Part shown: positions 1 through 7,893 of the stretch, in pieces
Layout of the letters: every line of letters starts with the position of its first letter
Position numbering within the stretch: position 1 is the stretch's first letter
From: CAZVKN01 sp964627035
GTDB taxonomy: Bacteria; Electryoneota; AABM5-125-24; Hatepunaeales; Hatepunaeaceae
Length of the DNA: 64,000 bases
NCBI GenBank assembly: GCA_964627035.1
Contig: CAZVKN010000012.1
Location: forward strand, 22,925 to 86,924
Direction: 5' to 3'
Position numbers and translations under genes: made by a program
The notes under the pieces: model-generated
Databases searched by the model: none
What the model saw: the letters and a program-made list of their open reading frames with translations, nothing else
Told to the model about the DNA's origin: nothing

Positions 1-43
1 ACGATATATGAAAATAGTATCTCTCGCACCTGAAGTGCTGTAG
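1..43 (+). CDS. rplN: Large ribosomal subunit protein uL14, 3' end only
   Basis: The window opens inside this gene. Reading from base 2, thirteen codons end in MKIVSLAPEVL and a TAG at 41-43. This is the well-conserved C-terminus of uL14, which sits immediately upstream of rplX in the spc operon of most bacteria. uL14 contacts 16S rRNA at the subunit interface through bridge B8. Only the tail is present, so nothing more can be said of this copy. Confidence 0.9.
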   Translation, partial: RYMKIVSLAPEVL

Positions 44-52
44 GATTCACTT

Positions 53-412
53 ATGATAAAGCGTTTAAAAAAAATCAAAGGTAACCACCTGCATGTTCGC
101 AAGGGAGACACGGTTCTTGTTCTCTCAGGCAACAATCGCGGTAAGCGGGGAAAGGTACTGAAAGTATATCCTGATTTGAATAAGGTGGTCGTCGAAGGTG
201 TCGCTTTTATGAAGAGGCATACAAAACCGAGCACGAAACTTCCGCAGGGTGGTATTATGGAGCGTGAGCGAGCTATTCATGCATCCAAGGTTATGGTAAT
301 TGATCCAAAGACGGACGAGCCGACCCGTATCGGGTACAGGACATTGGAAGTTGAGGGCAAGAAAGTACGAGTTCGATTTTCGAAAAAATCTGGTGAAACG
401 TTAGCTGGTTAA
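53..412 (+). CDS. rplX: Large ribosomal subunit protein uL24
   Basis: A 119-residue protein with the KOW motif near the N-terminus (VRKGDTVLVLSGNNRGKRGK, residues about 16-35). uL24 is an assembly-initiator protein that binds the 5' region of 23S rRNA and lies near the peptide exit tunnel. Length is slightly above the usual 100-110 residues because of a short basic C-terminal tail. It starts 9 bases after the rplN stop and is followed after 2 bases by rplE, so translational coupling is likely. Confidence 0.96.
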   Translation: MIKRLKKIKGNHLHVRKGDTVLVLSGNNRGKRGKVLKVYPDLNKVVVEGVAFMKRHTKPSTKLPQGGIMERERAIHASKVMVIDPKTDEPTRIGYRTLEVEGKKVRVRFSKKSGETLAG

Positions 413-414
413 TA

Positions 415-1131
415 ATGGCGGATAAAAAGATATCACCGAAGAAAGAAGCTAAATCCGATAAGAGCAAAGCGAAAAAGGATACCAAAGCTCCGAAGGGTAA
501 AGCAGCAAAGGGAAAATCCGGTAAAAAGGGCAAAGGCAAAAAAGTACAGAAGGTTGCCGCCGTTCCCAAAGATTATGTCCCGCGTCTGAAGAGCATGTAT
601 AGCGAGCAGATCATTCCTTCTTTGAAGAAGCAATTCTCAATCAAAAATCCGATGCTGGTACCGAAGCTCGGCAAGATTGTTTTGAACGTTGGAATCGGAA
701 CCATGCATGCTGATGCAAAGCTGGCTGAATCAGTTGCTGAAGAGCTTGGGCTTGTCGCAGGACAGAAAGCGGTATTGACCCGGGCACGGAAATCAATAGC
801 GAATTTCAAGCTGAGAGACGGGATGGTTGTCGGCTGCCGGGTGACGCTTCGCAATGAGCGGATGTATGAATTTTTTGACAGGCTCATAGGAATTGTTATT
901 CCTCGTATTCGTGACTTTCGCGGACTGAGCGACAGCTCATTTGACGGTCGCGGTAATTACAATTTTGGCATAAAGGAGCAGATTGTCTTTCCCGAAATAG
1001 ACTACGACAAAGTGGTCAAAATTCACGGAATGGACATCACAATTACGACGACTGCCCAGAACGATGAACAGGCGTTTGAACTGATGAAAGGATTCGGATT
1101 TCCTTTCAGTCGTCAGGAAGAAGAAGCTTAG
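415..1131 (+). CDS. rplE: Large ribosomal subunit protein uL5 with lysine-rich N-terminal extension
   Basis: The uL5 fold begins around residue 55 (VPRLKSMYSEQIIPSL) and runs to the end, about 180 residues as expected, including the VPKLGKIVLNVGIG and RDFRGL segments. uL5 binds 5S rRNA and forms bridge B1b with uS13. The first ~54 residues are extra: about 20 lysines plus Ala, Gly and Ser, low complexity, presumably disordered. The ATG at 415 follows the rplX TAA by 2 bases, and no ATG with a ribosome-binding site lies at the usual family start, so the extension is probably real. An internal ATG at Met61 would cut into the conserved domain. Confidence 0.95.
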   Translation: MADKKISPKKEAKSDKSKAKKDTKAPKGKAAKGKSGKKGKGKKVQKVAAVPKDYVPRLKSMYSEQIIPSLKKQFSIKNPMLVPKLGKIVLNVGIGTMHADAKLAESVAEELGLVAGQKAVLTRARKSIANFKLRDGMVVGCRVTLRNERMYEFFDRLIGIVIPRIRDFRGLSDSSFDGRGNYNFGIKEQIVFPEIDYDKVVKIHGMDITITTTAQNDEQAFELMKGFGFPFSRQEEEA

Positions 1132-1152
1132 AATTTTATTTATTTAGAGAAT

Positions 1153-1338
1153 ATGGCAAAAAAGGCATTAGTAGTAAAACAGAGACGAACACCGAAATTC
1201 AAGGTGCGCAAGTACAACCGCTGTCATCGCTGTGGCAGACCGAGAGCATATATGCGTGATTTTGGAATTTGTCGCATCTGTTTCAGACAGTTGGCTCTGG
1301 ACGGTATGATCCCGGGCGTAACAAAATCGAGCTGGTAG
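1153..1338 (+). CDS. rpsN: Small ribosomal subunit protein uS14, zinc-binding type
   Basis: A 61-residue uS14 of the short, zinc-ribbon (type Z) form. Two CxxC pairs are visible in CHRCGRP and CRICFRQ, spaced to hold one Zn ion, and the family-typical C-terminus GMIPGVTKSSW is present. The protein binds the 3' major domain of 16S rRNA in the 30S head. The zinc form contrasts with the longer, zinc-free ~100-residue form used by E. coli. It sits between rplE and rpsH as in most spc operons. Confidence 0.97.
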   Translation: MAKKALVVKQRRTPKFKVRKYNRCHRCGRPRAYMRDFGICRICFRQLALDGMIPGVTKSSW

Positions 1339-1348
1339 GAGTGATGTT

Positions 1349-1747
1349 ATGAGTATGACTGATCCAATAGCCGATCTGCTTACGCGCATTCGGAACGCAA
1401 CACGTGCGAACAAAAAGACAATTGACATTCCCGATTCACGTCTGAAGCGGGATATTGCGAAGATATTGGTGCAGGAGAGATTTGTCACCAGATATATTCG
1501 TATTCGTGACAACAAGCAGGGTCTTTTGCGCTTATATCTGAAATATACGTCTGAAGGCGAAAGCGTGATTGATGACTTACAGAGAGTCTCTCGTCCGGGT
1601 CGCCGGATGTATTTCAGATCGAATAAGATTCCGCGAGTGTTGAACGGTCTCGGTGTTTTGATTATGACCACCCCGAAAGGTGTCATGACCGACCGACAGG
1701 CACGCGAACAAGGTGTCGGCGGAGAACCGCTGTGTAAAGTTTGGTAA
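1349..1747 (+). CDS. rpsH: Small ribosomal subunit protein uS8
   Basis: A 132-residue uS8 beginning MSMTDPIADLLTRIRNA, the standard N-terminus, with the conserved C-terminal block GLGVLIMTTPKGVMTDRQAR. It binds helix 21 of 16S rRNA in the central domain; in E. coli uS8 is also the translational repressor of the spc operon. A GGAG lies just upstream of the ATG. The start follows the rpsN stop by 10 bases; 87 bases without a gene separate it from rplF. Confidence 0.97.
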   Translation: MSMTDPIADLLTRIRNATRANKKTIDIPDSRLKRDIAKILVQERFVTRYIRIRDNKQGLLRLYLKYTSEGESVIDDLQRVSRPGRRMYFRSNKIPRVLNGLGVLIMTTPKGVMTDRQAREQGVGGEPLCKVW

Positions 1748-1834
1748 TTTAATCGGATGGAAGGGTGCAAAACGAGTCAGAACGGTGGCTTATTGCAGAA
1801 TTTCATTCGGTATTTCACTTTTTGAGGATAGATA

Positions 1835-2371
1835 ATGTCACGGGTTGGTAGAGAACCGCTGCCCATTCCTGATGGTGTGACGGCTACAATGGATGACCGG
1901 TTTATAACGGTTAAAGGCAAACTGGGCGAGCTGAATCATACGATTCCGGAAGGAATTGATGTGATGCAGGAAAATAGCGTTATTACGGTAACGCGGGAAA
2001 AGGATAATCATCGTCAGCGCGCCTTGCACGGTTTAACCCGAGCTTTGCTGGCAAATATGGTTTATGGTGTTTCCAAAGGCTTTAAGAAGGACCTTGAGAT
2101 TGTCGGTGTCGGATACCGCTGTGAACAGCGAGGTCCTGCACTGCAGCTTTCAGTGGGATATTCCCATCGTGTGATCTTTTTCCCTCCGGAAGGGATTGAG
2201 CTGAAGGCTATTTCAAACACAGCGTTCAGCGTTTCAGGTATAGACAAGCAGTTGGTCGGAGATACCGCTGCAAAACTTAGAGCCGTTCGTCCTCCTGAGC
2301 CATATAAGGGTAAGGGGATTAAATACGTCGGTGAATACATCCGCCGTAAAGCCGGTAAAGCAGCAGGATAA
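1835..2371 (+). CDS. rplF: Large ribosomal subunit protein uL6
   Basis: A 178-residue uL6 with two tandem copies of the uL6 fold. The N-terminus MSRVGREPLPIPDGV and the C-terminal signature PPEPYKGKGIKYVGEYIRRKAGK are typical. uL6 binds 23S rRNA near the sarcin-ricin loop and the factor-binding site. A GAGG lies about 8 bases before the ATG. Spacing on both sides is unusually wide for this operon (87 bases before, 61 after), and the downstream gap carries a perfect 9-bp hairpin. Confidence 0.97.
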   Translation: MSRVGREPLPIPDGVTATMDDRFITVKGKLGELNHTIPEGIDVMQENSVITVTREKDNHRQRALHGLTRALLANMVYGVSKGFKKDLEIVGVGYRCEQRGPALQLSVGYSHRVIFFPPEGIELKAISNTAFSVSGIDKQLVGDTAAKLRAVRPPEPYKGKGIKYVGEYIRRKAGKAAG

Positions 2372-2388
2372 TAGCAGAATTAGAATTA

Positions 2389-2408
2389 TTGCTCCACGTG
2401 TGGAGCAA
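2389..2408 (+). other. Perfect hairpin between rplF and rplR
   Basis: Arms TTGCTCCAC (2389-2397) and GTGGAGCAA (2400-2408) pair perfectly across a 2-base centre; as RNA this would be 8 pairs with a CGTG tetraloop. No run of U follows, so it does not look like an intrinsic terminator. It lies 17 bases after the rplF stop and 24 before rplR. A role in mRNA stability or operon control is possible but unproven. Confidence 0.55.
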
Positions 2409-2432
2409 ATTTAATCATATTAGATACTTATT

Positions 2433-2816
2433 ATGACCGATATACGAGTTGCGGTACAACGCAAAAAACAGACACTGATACGAAGAAAGAAGCGTGTGCG
2501 GAAAAAAGTGTTCGGATCAGCCGAGCGACCCCGTCTGAATGTCTTTCGCAGCAATCGGCACATTTATGCTCAGTTGATTAACGATGTTGAGCAAAATACG
2601 ATTGTGGGATGCTCAACAATGACCCCTCTTTTGAAAGAGAAATGTTCATCTGCCGTGAATAAGATTGAGCAGGCAAAGAGGGTAGGTGAACATATTGCCG
2701 CTATGGCAAAAGACAAGGGGATCGCCCAGGTTCAGTTTGATCGTAACGGACGCAGGTATCACGGTCGCGTTAAAGCGCTGGCGGAAGGTGCTCGTGCCGG
2801 TGGTTTGCAGTTTTAG
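2433..2816 (+). CDS. rplR: Large ribosomal subunit protein uL18
   Basis: A 127-residue uL18 with a basic N-terminus (RRKKRVRKKVFG), the RPRLNVFRSNRHIYAQLI strand that contacts 5S rRNA, and the family-typical end (YHGRVKALAEGARAGGLQF). uL18 delivers 5S rRNA to the central protuberance with uL5. Order rplF-rplR-rpsE is the standard spc arrangement. Confidence 0.97.
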   Translation: MTDIRVAVQRKKQTLIRRKKRVRKKVFGSAERPRLNVFRSNRHIYAQLINDVEQNTIVGCSTMTPLLKEKCSSAVNKIEQAKRVGEHIAAMAKDKGIAQVQFDRNGRRYHGRVKALAEGARAGGLQF

Positions 2817-2830
2817 CAAATAGCGGAAAT

Positions 2831-3397
2831 ATGAATAGAGATAGAAGAGATAACAGAAAAAGACCCAAACGCGACGAATTTGGCGTCTCCGAAGTTAACT
2901 TAATTGAAAAAGTTATCCACATTAACAGGGTGGCTAAGGTCGTCAAGGGTGGTCGTAACTTCAGCTTTAACGCCCTTGTGGTGGTCGGTGACGGATCCGG
3001 TAAGGTTGGATACGGGCTCGGCAAAGCGCGCGAAGTAATTGATGCTATTGAAAAGGGCACGCAGATAGCCAAGAGGTCAATGAAACGCTACCCGATTATC
3101 GGCAAGACCCTCCCACACGCAATACGCGGCAGATTCGGTGCAGGCAAAGTAATGATCCGTCCGGCATCTCCCGGTACAGGAATCATCGCCGGCAGTTCCG
3201 CACGTGCACTGTTTGAATGTCTTGGGGTTCGCGACGTGCTGTGTAAATCGCTCGGCACAAATAATCAGCTCAATGTGTTGCGAGCAGTGGTAAACGGTCT
3301 TGAGAACATGTACGATGCCGCAAGGATGGCTAAAAAACGTGGGTTGAGAGTCAGAGACGTTTTGATGCTCCCCCCAAAGGAGGAGAGCAATGGCTGA
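2831..3397 (+). CDS. rpsE: Small ribosomal subunit protein uS5
   Basis: A 188-residue uS5 with the N-terminal double-stranded RNA-binding-like domain (VVGDGSGKVGYGLGKAREV, roughly residues 51-69) and the C-terminal domain containing GTGIIAGSSARALFECLGVRD. uS5 lines the mRNA entry channel and affects decoding accuracy. Its last 8 bases overlap rpmD, so the two are probably translationally coupled. Confidence 0.97.
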   Translation: MNRDRRDNRKRPKRDEFGVSEVNLIEKVIHINRVAKVVKGGRNFSFNALVVVGDGSGKVGYGLGKAREVIDAIEKGTQIAKRSMKRYPIIGKTLPHAIRGRFGAGKVMIRPASPGTGIIAGSSARALFECLGVRDVLCKSLGTNNQLNVLRAVVNGLENMYDAARMAKKRGLRVRDVLMLPPKEESNG

Positions 3398-3590
3398 ACA
3401 GTTGAAGGTAACATACGTTCGCAGCACAATCGGGAGACATTTTTCCCAAAGACGTACCATAAAAGCACTTGGATTTCACCGATTGCAGGAAACGCGGATT
3501 ATGGCAGACAGCCCATCCATTCGCGGGATGCTGAACAAGGTAGTGCATCTGTTGAAAATAGAACCTTATAGCGGAAATGAAGGAGACTGA
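3390..3590 (+). CDS. rpmD: Large ribosomal subunit protein uL30
   Basis: A 66-residue uL30 with LKVTYVRSTIGRHFSQRRTI and LGFHRLQETRIM followed by a SIRGMLNKVVHLL helix, matching the family. It binds 23S rRNA near the 5S/uL18 region. The ATG overlaps the end of rpsE by 8 bases, and an AAGGAG for the next gene lies inside its last codons. Confidence 0.95.
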   Translation: MAEQLKVTYVRSTIGRHFSQRRTIKALGFHRLQETRIMADSPSIRGMLNKVVHLLKIEPYSGNEGD

Positions 3591-3591
3591 A

Positions 3592-4113
3592 ATGCAGAAT
3601 GATGTGGGAGATCTCGGAAAGCTTACACCTGCACCAGGCTCCTTAAAAAAGAGAAAACGAATCGGTCGCGGTCGTGCATCAGGTCGAGGTGATACAGCTA
3701 CTAAAGGTCATAAGGGTGCTCAGTCGAGATCCGGCTACAAGAGTCGGGCATGGTTTGAAGGTGGTCAGATGCCGATCAATCGCCGTGTCCCGAAGCGTGG
3801 GTTCTACATTCAGAACCGGACTCAGTATCAAGAGGTTAAACTCGGTGATCTGGGACGTATTAACGGTGATGTAGCCGATCCTGATACCATCCGTCAGGCA
3901 CGATTGGTCAAGGGACGCGGTCCGATTGTCCTGTTGGGCAACGGTGATATTGACCGCAAGCTGACAATCAAGATTCACAGAATCACCAAGAGTGCTGAAG
4001 AGAAGATAAAGGCAGCGGGTGGTTCCGTCGAGTTGTTGCCATTGGATCCGATTGACCGTCGAGTCAAGAAGGGACCAAAGCCGAAAGAGAATAAGAAAAA
4101 GGAAGCTAAGTAA
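3592..4113 (+). CDS. rplO: Large ribosomal subunit protein uL15
   Basis: uL15 with the signature N-terminal region LGKLTPAPGSLKKRKRIGRG, the glycine-rich GRASGRGDTATKGHKGAQSRSG, and the basic loop that penetrates 23S rRNA. I start it at the ATG at 3592, which has AAGGAG at 3580-3585; an in-frame ATG at 3577 lies before that site and would overlap rpmD. The 173-residue product is longer than the usual ~145 because of a Lys/Pro/Glu-rich C-terminal tail (from about residue 152). Confidence 0.95.
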   Translation: MQNDVGDLGKLTPAPGSLKKRKRIGRGRASGRGDTATKGHKGAQSRSGYKSRAWFEGGQMPINRRVPKRGFYIQNRTQYQEVKLGDLGRINGDVADPDTIRQARLVKGRGPIVLLGNGDIDRKLTIKIHRITKSAEEKIKAAGGSVELLPLDPIDRRVKKGPKPKENKKKEAK

Positions 4114-4114
4114 C

Positions 4115-4153
4115 CACGGTTAAGAAATGCTAATCTGTTAGCAATCTGCCGTG
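4115..4153 (+). other. Bipartite hairpin upstream of secY
   Basis: An inner stem GCTAA (4129-4133) / TTAGC (4138-4142) with a TCTG loop sits inside an outer stem CACGG (4115-4119) / CCGTG (4149-4153). It starts directly after the rplO stop and ends 34 bases before secY. There is no U run, so termination is unlikely; processing or stability control of the secY message is one possibility. Confidence 0.45.
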
Positions 4154-4187
4154 ACTATACTGGTGTACATAGGTAAGCGCATTTACG

Positions 4188-5519
4188 ATGTTAGATAAAT
4201 TTAAGAACATCTTCAAAATCCCGGATCTTAAGAAGCGGATACTGTTTACGCTGTTAATCTTCGTGATTTATCGCATTGGTGGTCATATTCCGGTGCCTGG
4301 CATTAACGCCGCGGCACTCGGTGAATTCCTCAAGATGCAGCAGAACACACTGTTTGGTCTCTATGATATGTTTGCCGGGGGTAACTTCGGTCGAGCAACT
4401 GTGTTTGCACTTGGGATCATGCCTTACATCAGCGCTTCCATTATCCTTCAGTTGATGGGAATGGTCAGCCCCGCTCTGCAGAAGCTGCAGCGTGAGGGTG
4501 AAGAGGGTCGCAAGAAGATCAACCAGTGGACGCGCTACCTGACCATTGTGGTTGCAACATTGCAATCTGCCGGTACGAGCGCATTTCTGGCTTCAATTCC
4601 TCCGACGCAAAGCGGTCTGGAAGTGGTGCCCAGTCCCGGTATGGGGTTTGCATTTCTGACAGTCATTACATTGACCACCGGGTGTGTGTTTATTATGTGG
4701 CTCGGGGAGCAGATCACCGAACGCGGGATCGGCAACGGTATCAGCTTGCTGATCTTCATCGGAATCATTGACAGACTGCCGTACGCATTCCTCGATGAGT
4801 TCCAGCTTTTAAGGCAGGGCATCCGCATGCCTCTGACTGAAGTGTTCTTGCTGGCAATGGGTTTCTTCACTGTTTATGCAGTGGTTGCACTGACTCAGGG
4901 AACCCGCAAGATCAATGTTCAGTACGCCAAGCGAGTTGTCGGTCGCAAGGTTTACGGCGGTGGTGCGACTCACATCCCGCTGAAAATCAACACAGCCGGA
5001 GTGATGCCGATTATCTTTGCGCAGACGATCATGTTTTTCCCGACGACGCTGGCGACTTTTTTGCCGGAAGGTGCGTTTCGTGAGTGGTTAAACAGTGCAT
5101 TCGCGATGCAGTCATACACATATATGGTCATCTACATGATATTGATCATATTCTTTACGTACTTCTACACAGCGGTAGCGTTTAATCCGGTAGAAGTAGC
5201 GAACAACCTGAAGAAAAACGGCGGGCTTATCCCGTCAGTTAAGCCGGGCAAGCGCACTGCGGAGTATCTCGATAACATCCTGACGAGGATCACACTTCCG
5301 GGTGCGGTCTTTCTCGGGTTGATAGCAGTTTTTCCGACGATGATCACCAAGCAGATGAATGTATCGTATAACTTCGCATCATTTTATGGTGGAACTGGAC
5401 TGCTGATTATTGTCGGTGTCGGACTCGACACACTTCAGCAGATTGAATCTCATCTGTTGATGAGGCACTATGATGGGTTGATGAAGTCCGGTAAGTTGAA
5501 GGGACGAAGAGGAAGATAA
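4188..5519 (+). CDS. secY: Protein translocase subunit SecY
   Basis: A 443-residue polytopic inner-membrane protein, the channel of the SecYEG translocon. Visible family features are GGHIPVPGINAAALGEF after the first membrane helix, FALGIMPYISASIILQL for the plug/TM2 region, GNGISLLIF, the NPVEVANNLKKNGG loop and a basic C-terminus (KLKGRRGR). Ten hydrophobic segments are apparent. The gene follows rplO and precedes adk, the usual spc-operon order. Confidence 0.97.
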   Translation: MLDKFKNIFKIPDLKKRILFTLLIFVIYRIGGHIPVPGINAAALGEFLKMQQNTLFGLYDMFAGGNFGRATVFALGIMPYISASIILQLMGMVSPALQKLQREGEEGRKKINQWTRYLTIVVATLQSAGTSAFLASIPPTQSGLEVVPSPGMGFAFLTVITLTTGCVFIMWLGEQITERGIGNGISLLIFIGIIDRLPYAFLDEFQLLRQGIRMPLTEVFLLAMGFFTVYAVVALTQGTRKINVQYAKRVVGRKVYGGGATHIPLKINTAGVMPIIFAQTIMFFPTTLATFLPEGAFREWLNSAFAMQSYTYMVIYMILIIFFTYFYTAVAFNPVEVANNLKKNGGLIPSVKPGKRTAEYLDNILTRITLPGAVFLGLIAVFPTMITKQMNVSYNFASFYGGTGLLIIVGVGLDTLQQIESHLLMRHYDGLMKSGKLKGRRGR

Positions 5520-5573
5520 TTGAAATAGACCGGAAATTATATCGGTCACAACATAGTCACAGTTATTAACAAT

Positions 5574-6200
5574 ATGATCTTAATATTACTTGGTGCTCCC
5601 GGAGCCGGAAAAGGTACTCAAGCGGAGCAGATTCGAGTACATTATAACCTGAACCATTTGTCAACAGGCGACCTGTTGCGGGGTGCCGTTGCTGATGGTA
5701 CCGAACTTGGCGGTCTCGCCAAGGGATACATGGAATCAGGCAAGTTGGTTCCGGACGATGTGATTCTGGGAATCATTAACGACTATCTCACCGAGCATAA
5801 AAGTGAGGGCGTGTTGTTTGACGGTTTCCCGAGAACAACTGCTCAAGCTGAAGGTCTTGACGAAATCCTGAAGGGTGCAACGGTGAAAGCTGTATCGTTG
5901 GATGTCCCTGACGATGTCGTCATTTCAAGATTGTCGTCACGTTGGTCATGCCGTGCCTGTGGTAAGGTTTACAATTCATCACTTGGTGATTTGCCGAGCA
6001 ATTGTGACTGTACCGACAAAGGTGAACTTTATCAGCGAGCGGATGACAAACCGGAGACAATTGCCAGCAGGCTGGAAGTTTATCACTCGCAGACAGAACC
6101 TATTATTGACTTCTACCGCAAGAAGGGGGTCCTGATCGTTGTTGACGGTATGGGGCAGCCAAAAGAGATATTCGGACGAATAAAGGACAAGCTCGGTTGA
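5574..6200 (+). CDS. adk: Adenylate kinase, zinc-LID form
   Basis: A 208-residue adenylate kinase (ATP + AMP = 2 ADP). The P-loop GAPGAGKGT is at residues 7-15, and DGFPRTTAQAEGLD marks the AMP-binding/core region. The LID contains four cysteines (CRAC and, after about 14 residues, CDC), suggesting a structural zinc as in Gram-positive enzymes, although the second pair is spaced CxC and not CxxC, so a neighbouring Asp may be the fourth ligand. Its stop codon overlaps the TTG start of map. Confidence 0.95.
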   Translation: MILILLGAPGAGKGTQAEQIRVHYNLNHLSTGDLLRGAVADGTELGGLAKGYMESGKLVPDDVILGIINDYLTEHKSEGVLFDGFPRTTAQAEGLDEILKGATVKAVSLDVPDDVVISRLSSRWSCRACGKVYNSSLGDLPSNCDCTDKGELYQRADDKPETIASRLEVYHSQTEPIIDFYRKKGVLIVVDGMGQPKEIFGRIKDKLG

Positions 6201-6994
6201 TTCGACTTAAAAGTCCACGTGAAATAGAGCGGATGAGGCGTGCCGGACAGATACTGGCACAGGTGCATAAGAGTATATTTGAGATGATGAAGCCGGGAAC
6301 GGCTACGATTGACATTGATCGGGCGGTTGAAGCAGCGATCTTGGAGGCTGGTGCAAAACCGGCATTCAAAGGATACGGTCCTCCGAAGAATCCGTTTCCC
6401 GCGAGCACTTGCATCTCAGTCGGGAAGGAAGTCGTACATGGCATTCCGTCGCGCAGAAAGCTGAAACCGGGCGAGATTGTCGGTATTGACATTGGACTTG
6501 AGATCAACAGCTTCTTTGCTGATATGGCTGTCAGCCATCTGATTGGAGATGTGGATGACACAACCCGCAAGCTTTGGCGGGTCACACGTGAGTCTCTGTA
6601 CAAAGGGATCAAAGCTGCCCGGGTCGATAACTATGTCAGTGATATCGGTGGAGCTGTTCAGCATTGGGTGGAGAAGAATAGATTTCAGGTGGTTCGTGAT
6701 TTGGTAGGACACGGGATCGGGTCTAAACTGCACGAAGAACCTGCTGTCCCGAATTATAGAACGCGCGAAGGGAATATAAGGTTGCGAGCCGGGATGACGC
6801 TGGCAATAGAGCCGATGGTGGCTGTGCGTGACTGGAGAATTAAGACTCTTAAAGATGACTGGACTGCAGTGACCTGTGATGGGCTGCCGTCCGCACATTT
6901 TGAGCATACGATTCTAATCACGGATGGTGATCCACGGATTCTGACACTTCTTGATGACGGTCGGGATCCGTGGACAGTAGCTGCCCAATTATAA
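6197..6994 (+). CDS. map: Methionine aminopeptidase, type I
   Basis: A 265-residue type I methionyl aminopeptidase, which removes the initiator Met from nascent proteins. The five metal ligands are visible: Asp in VGIDIGLEI, Asp in FFADMAVSH, His in VGHGIGSKLHEEP, Glu in LAIEPMV and Glu in FEHTILITD. The start is a TTG at 6197 overlapping the adk TGA (TTGA), which points to translational coupling; the product reads MIRLKSPREIERMRRAG, the normal family N-terminus. adk-map-infA is the usual order. Confidence 0.95.
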   Translation: MIRLKSPREIERMRRAGQILAQVHKSIFEMMKPGTATIDIDRAVEAAILEAGAKPAFKGYGPPKNPFPASTCISVGKEVVHGIPSRRKLKPGEIVGIDIGLEINSFFADMAVSHLIGDVDDTTRKLWRVTRESLYKGIKAARVDNYVSDIGGAVQHWVEKNRFQVVRDLVGHGIGSKLHEEPAVPNYRTREGNIRLRAGMTLAIEPMVAVRDWRIKTLKDDWTAVTCDGLPSAHFEHTILITDGDPRILTLLDDGRDPWTVAAQL

Positions 6995-7003
6995 GAGGAC
7001 ATA

Positions 7004-7222
7004 TTGGCTAAGGAAGAAGCGATAAAGGTTGACGGTACGGTCACTGAAACATTGCCGAACGCAACCTTCCATGTGGAACTGGATCAGGGTCATGTGATAT
7101 TGGCTCACATTTCTGGCAAGATGAGAATGCATTTTATTAAAATCCTCCCTGGTGATAAGGTGACAGTTGAGCTGTCGCCCTATGATCTGTCGAGGGGACG
7201 GATTACTTATAGATACAAGTAA
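7004..7222 (+). CDS. infA: Translation initiation factor IF-1
   Basis: A 72-residue OB-fold protein reading MAKEEAIKVDGTVTETLPNA, with GHVILAHISGKMRMHFIKILPGD and the C-terminal LSRGRITYRYK. IF-1 blocks the A site during initiation. The start is TTG at 7004, with AGAGGA about 7 bases upstream. A palindromic repeat begins 1-2 bases after its stop and separates it from rpmJ. Confidence 0.96.
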   Translation: MAKEEAIKVDGTVTETLPNATFHVELDQGHVILAHISGKMRMHFIKILPGDKVTVELSPYDLSRGRITYRYK

Positions 7223-7223
7223 A

Positions 7224-7285
7224 CTGTGTAGTCGTGGTTGTCCCAACCACGACGTCGGGCTTGAGACAAGCCCACTACTAACAGT
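7224..7285. repeat. Composite two-hairpin palindrome between infA and rpmJ
   Basis: Outer ends ACTGT (7224-7228) and ACAGT (7281-7285) and GTAG/CTAC enclose two hairpins: GTCGTGGTTG paired with CAACCACGAC, and GGGCTTG paired with CAAGCCC. The same two-hairpin design recurs after hutU (13357-13409), where both inner sequences are nearly identical. The element lies inside the ribosomal operon, in a place where infA and rpmJ are normally adjacent. Confidence 0.8.
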
Positions 7286-7314
7286 GGTTTATACTTTCAA
7301 GCATTGGAGTTATT

Positions 7315-7428
7315 ATGAAGGTGCGGGCATCCGTTAAAAAGATGTGCGACAACTGCCGGGTAATCCGCCGCAAGGGTGTGGTGTGGGTTATCTGCAAGAA
7401 TCCCAAACATAAACAAAGACAAGGATAG
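7315..7428 (+). CDS. rpmJ: Large ribosomal subunit protein bL36, zinc-binding type
   Basis: A 37-residue gene. It reads MKVRASVKKMCDNCRVIRRK, then GVVWVICKNPKHKQRQG and stops with TAG at 7426-7428. The zinc ligands are Cys11, Cys14, Cys27 and His32, the C+ form of bL36. TTGGAG precedes the ATG. infA-rpmJ-rpsM is the standard alpha-operon order, and rpsM starts 4 bases later. Confidence 0.97.
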   Translation: MKVRASVKKMCDNCRVIRRKGVVWVICKNPKHKQRQG

Positions 7429-7432
7429 ATTT

Positions 7433-7798
7433 GTGCCACGTATTGCTGGAATTGATTTACCGCGCAACAAGCGGGTAGATATCGCTTTAACTGCTATCTA
7501 CGGTATAGGTAAGCATACGTCTGATCAGATATTAGCTAAAGCGGATATAGATCCTGCTCTTAAATCCGATGATCTGACCGATGCGCAAGTTAAACAGATC
7601 CGCGACATCATCAACGATGAGTTCAAAGTCGAAGGGGCTTTGCGCACAGAAGTGCAGATGAACATTAAACGCTTGATAGATATCGGCAGTTATCGTGGAC
7701 TGCGCCACAGGCGTGGTCTTCCGGTGAGAGGCCAGAGAACTCACACAAACGCCCGAACCCGTCGAGGTCGTCGTCGTTCGTCTCCATCTAAGAGATAA
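7433..7798 (+). CDS. rpsM: Small ribosomal subunit protein uS13
   Basis: A 121-residue uS13. The start is GTG at 7433, giving M-PRIAGIDLPRNKRVDIALT, the normal family N-terminus, with AAGGAT about 6 bases upstream; the longer in-frame opening from 7376 overlaps rpmJ and is not the real start. The helix-two-turn-helix (IYGIGKHTSDQIL) and the basic C-terminal tail (RGLPVRGQRTHTNARTRRGR) are present. uS13 contacts uL5 across bridge B1b and touches the P-site tRNA. Confidence 0.96.
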   Translation: MPRIAGIDLPRNKRVDIALTAIYGIGKHTSDQILAKADIDPALKSDDLTDAQVKQIRDIINDEFKVEGALRTEVQMNIKRLIDIGSYRGLRHRRGLPVRGQRTHTNARTRRGRRRSSPSKR

Positions 7799-7893
7799 GT
7801 AAGACAAGCTGATAAGTTAGCAAGTTGGCAGATTTGAACAGACTGTCATCGGCAACTTGAAAACTTGATAACCTGGTAACCTGAAAACTTTTT
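7799..7893. repeat. AACTTG/CAAGTT-rich imperfect inverted repeat between rpsM and rpsK
   Basis: The whole 95-base gap is built from short units such as GCAAGTTGG on the left and AACTTGAAAACTTGATAACC on the right, which can fold back on each other imperfectly. The same vocabulary fills the rpsK-rpsD gap, so these are two copies of one family. rpsM, rpsK and rpsD are normally closely packed, so both look like insertions. Confidence 0.65.

Noticed and set aside
7376..7432. Longer N-terminus for uS13
   Set aside because: It overlaps rpmJ; the GTG at 7433 gives the normal uS13 N-terminus and has a ribosome-binding site.
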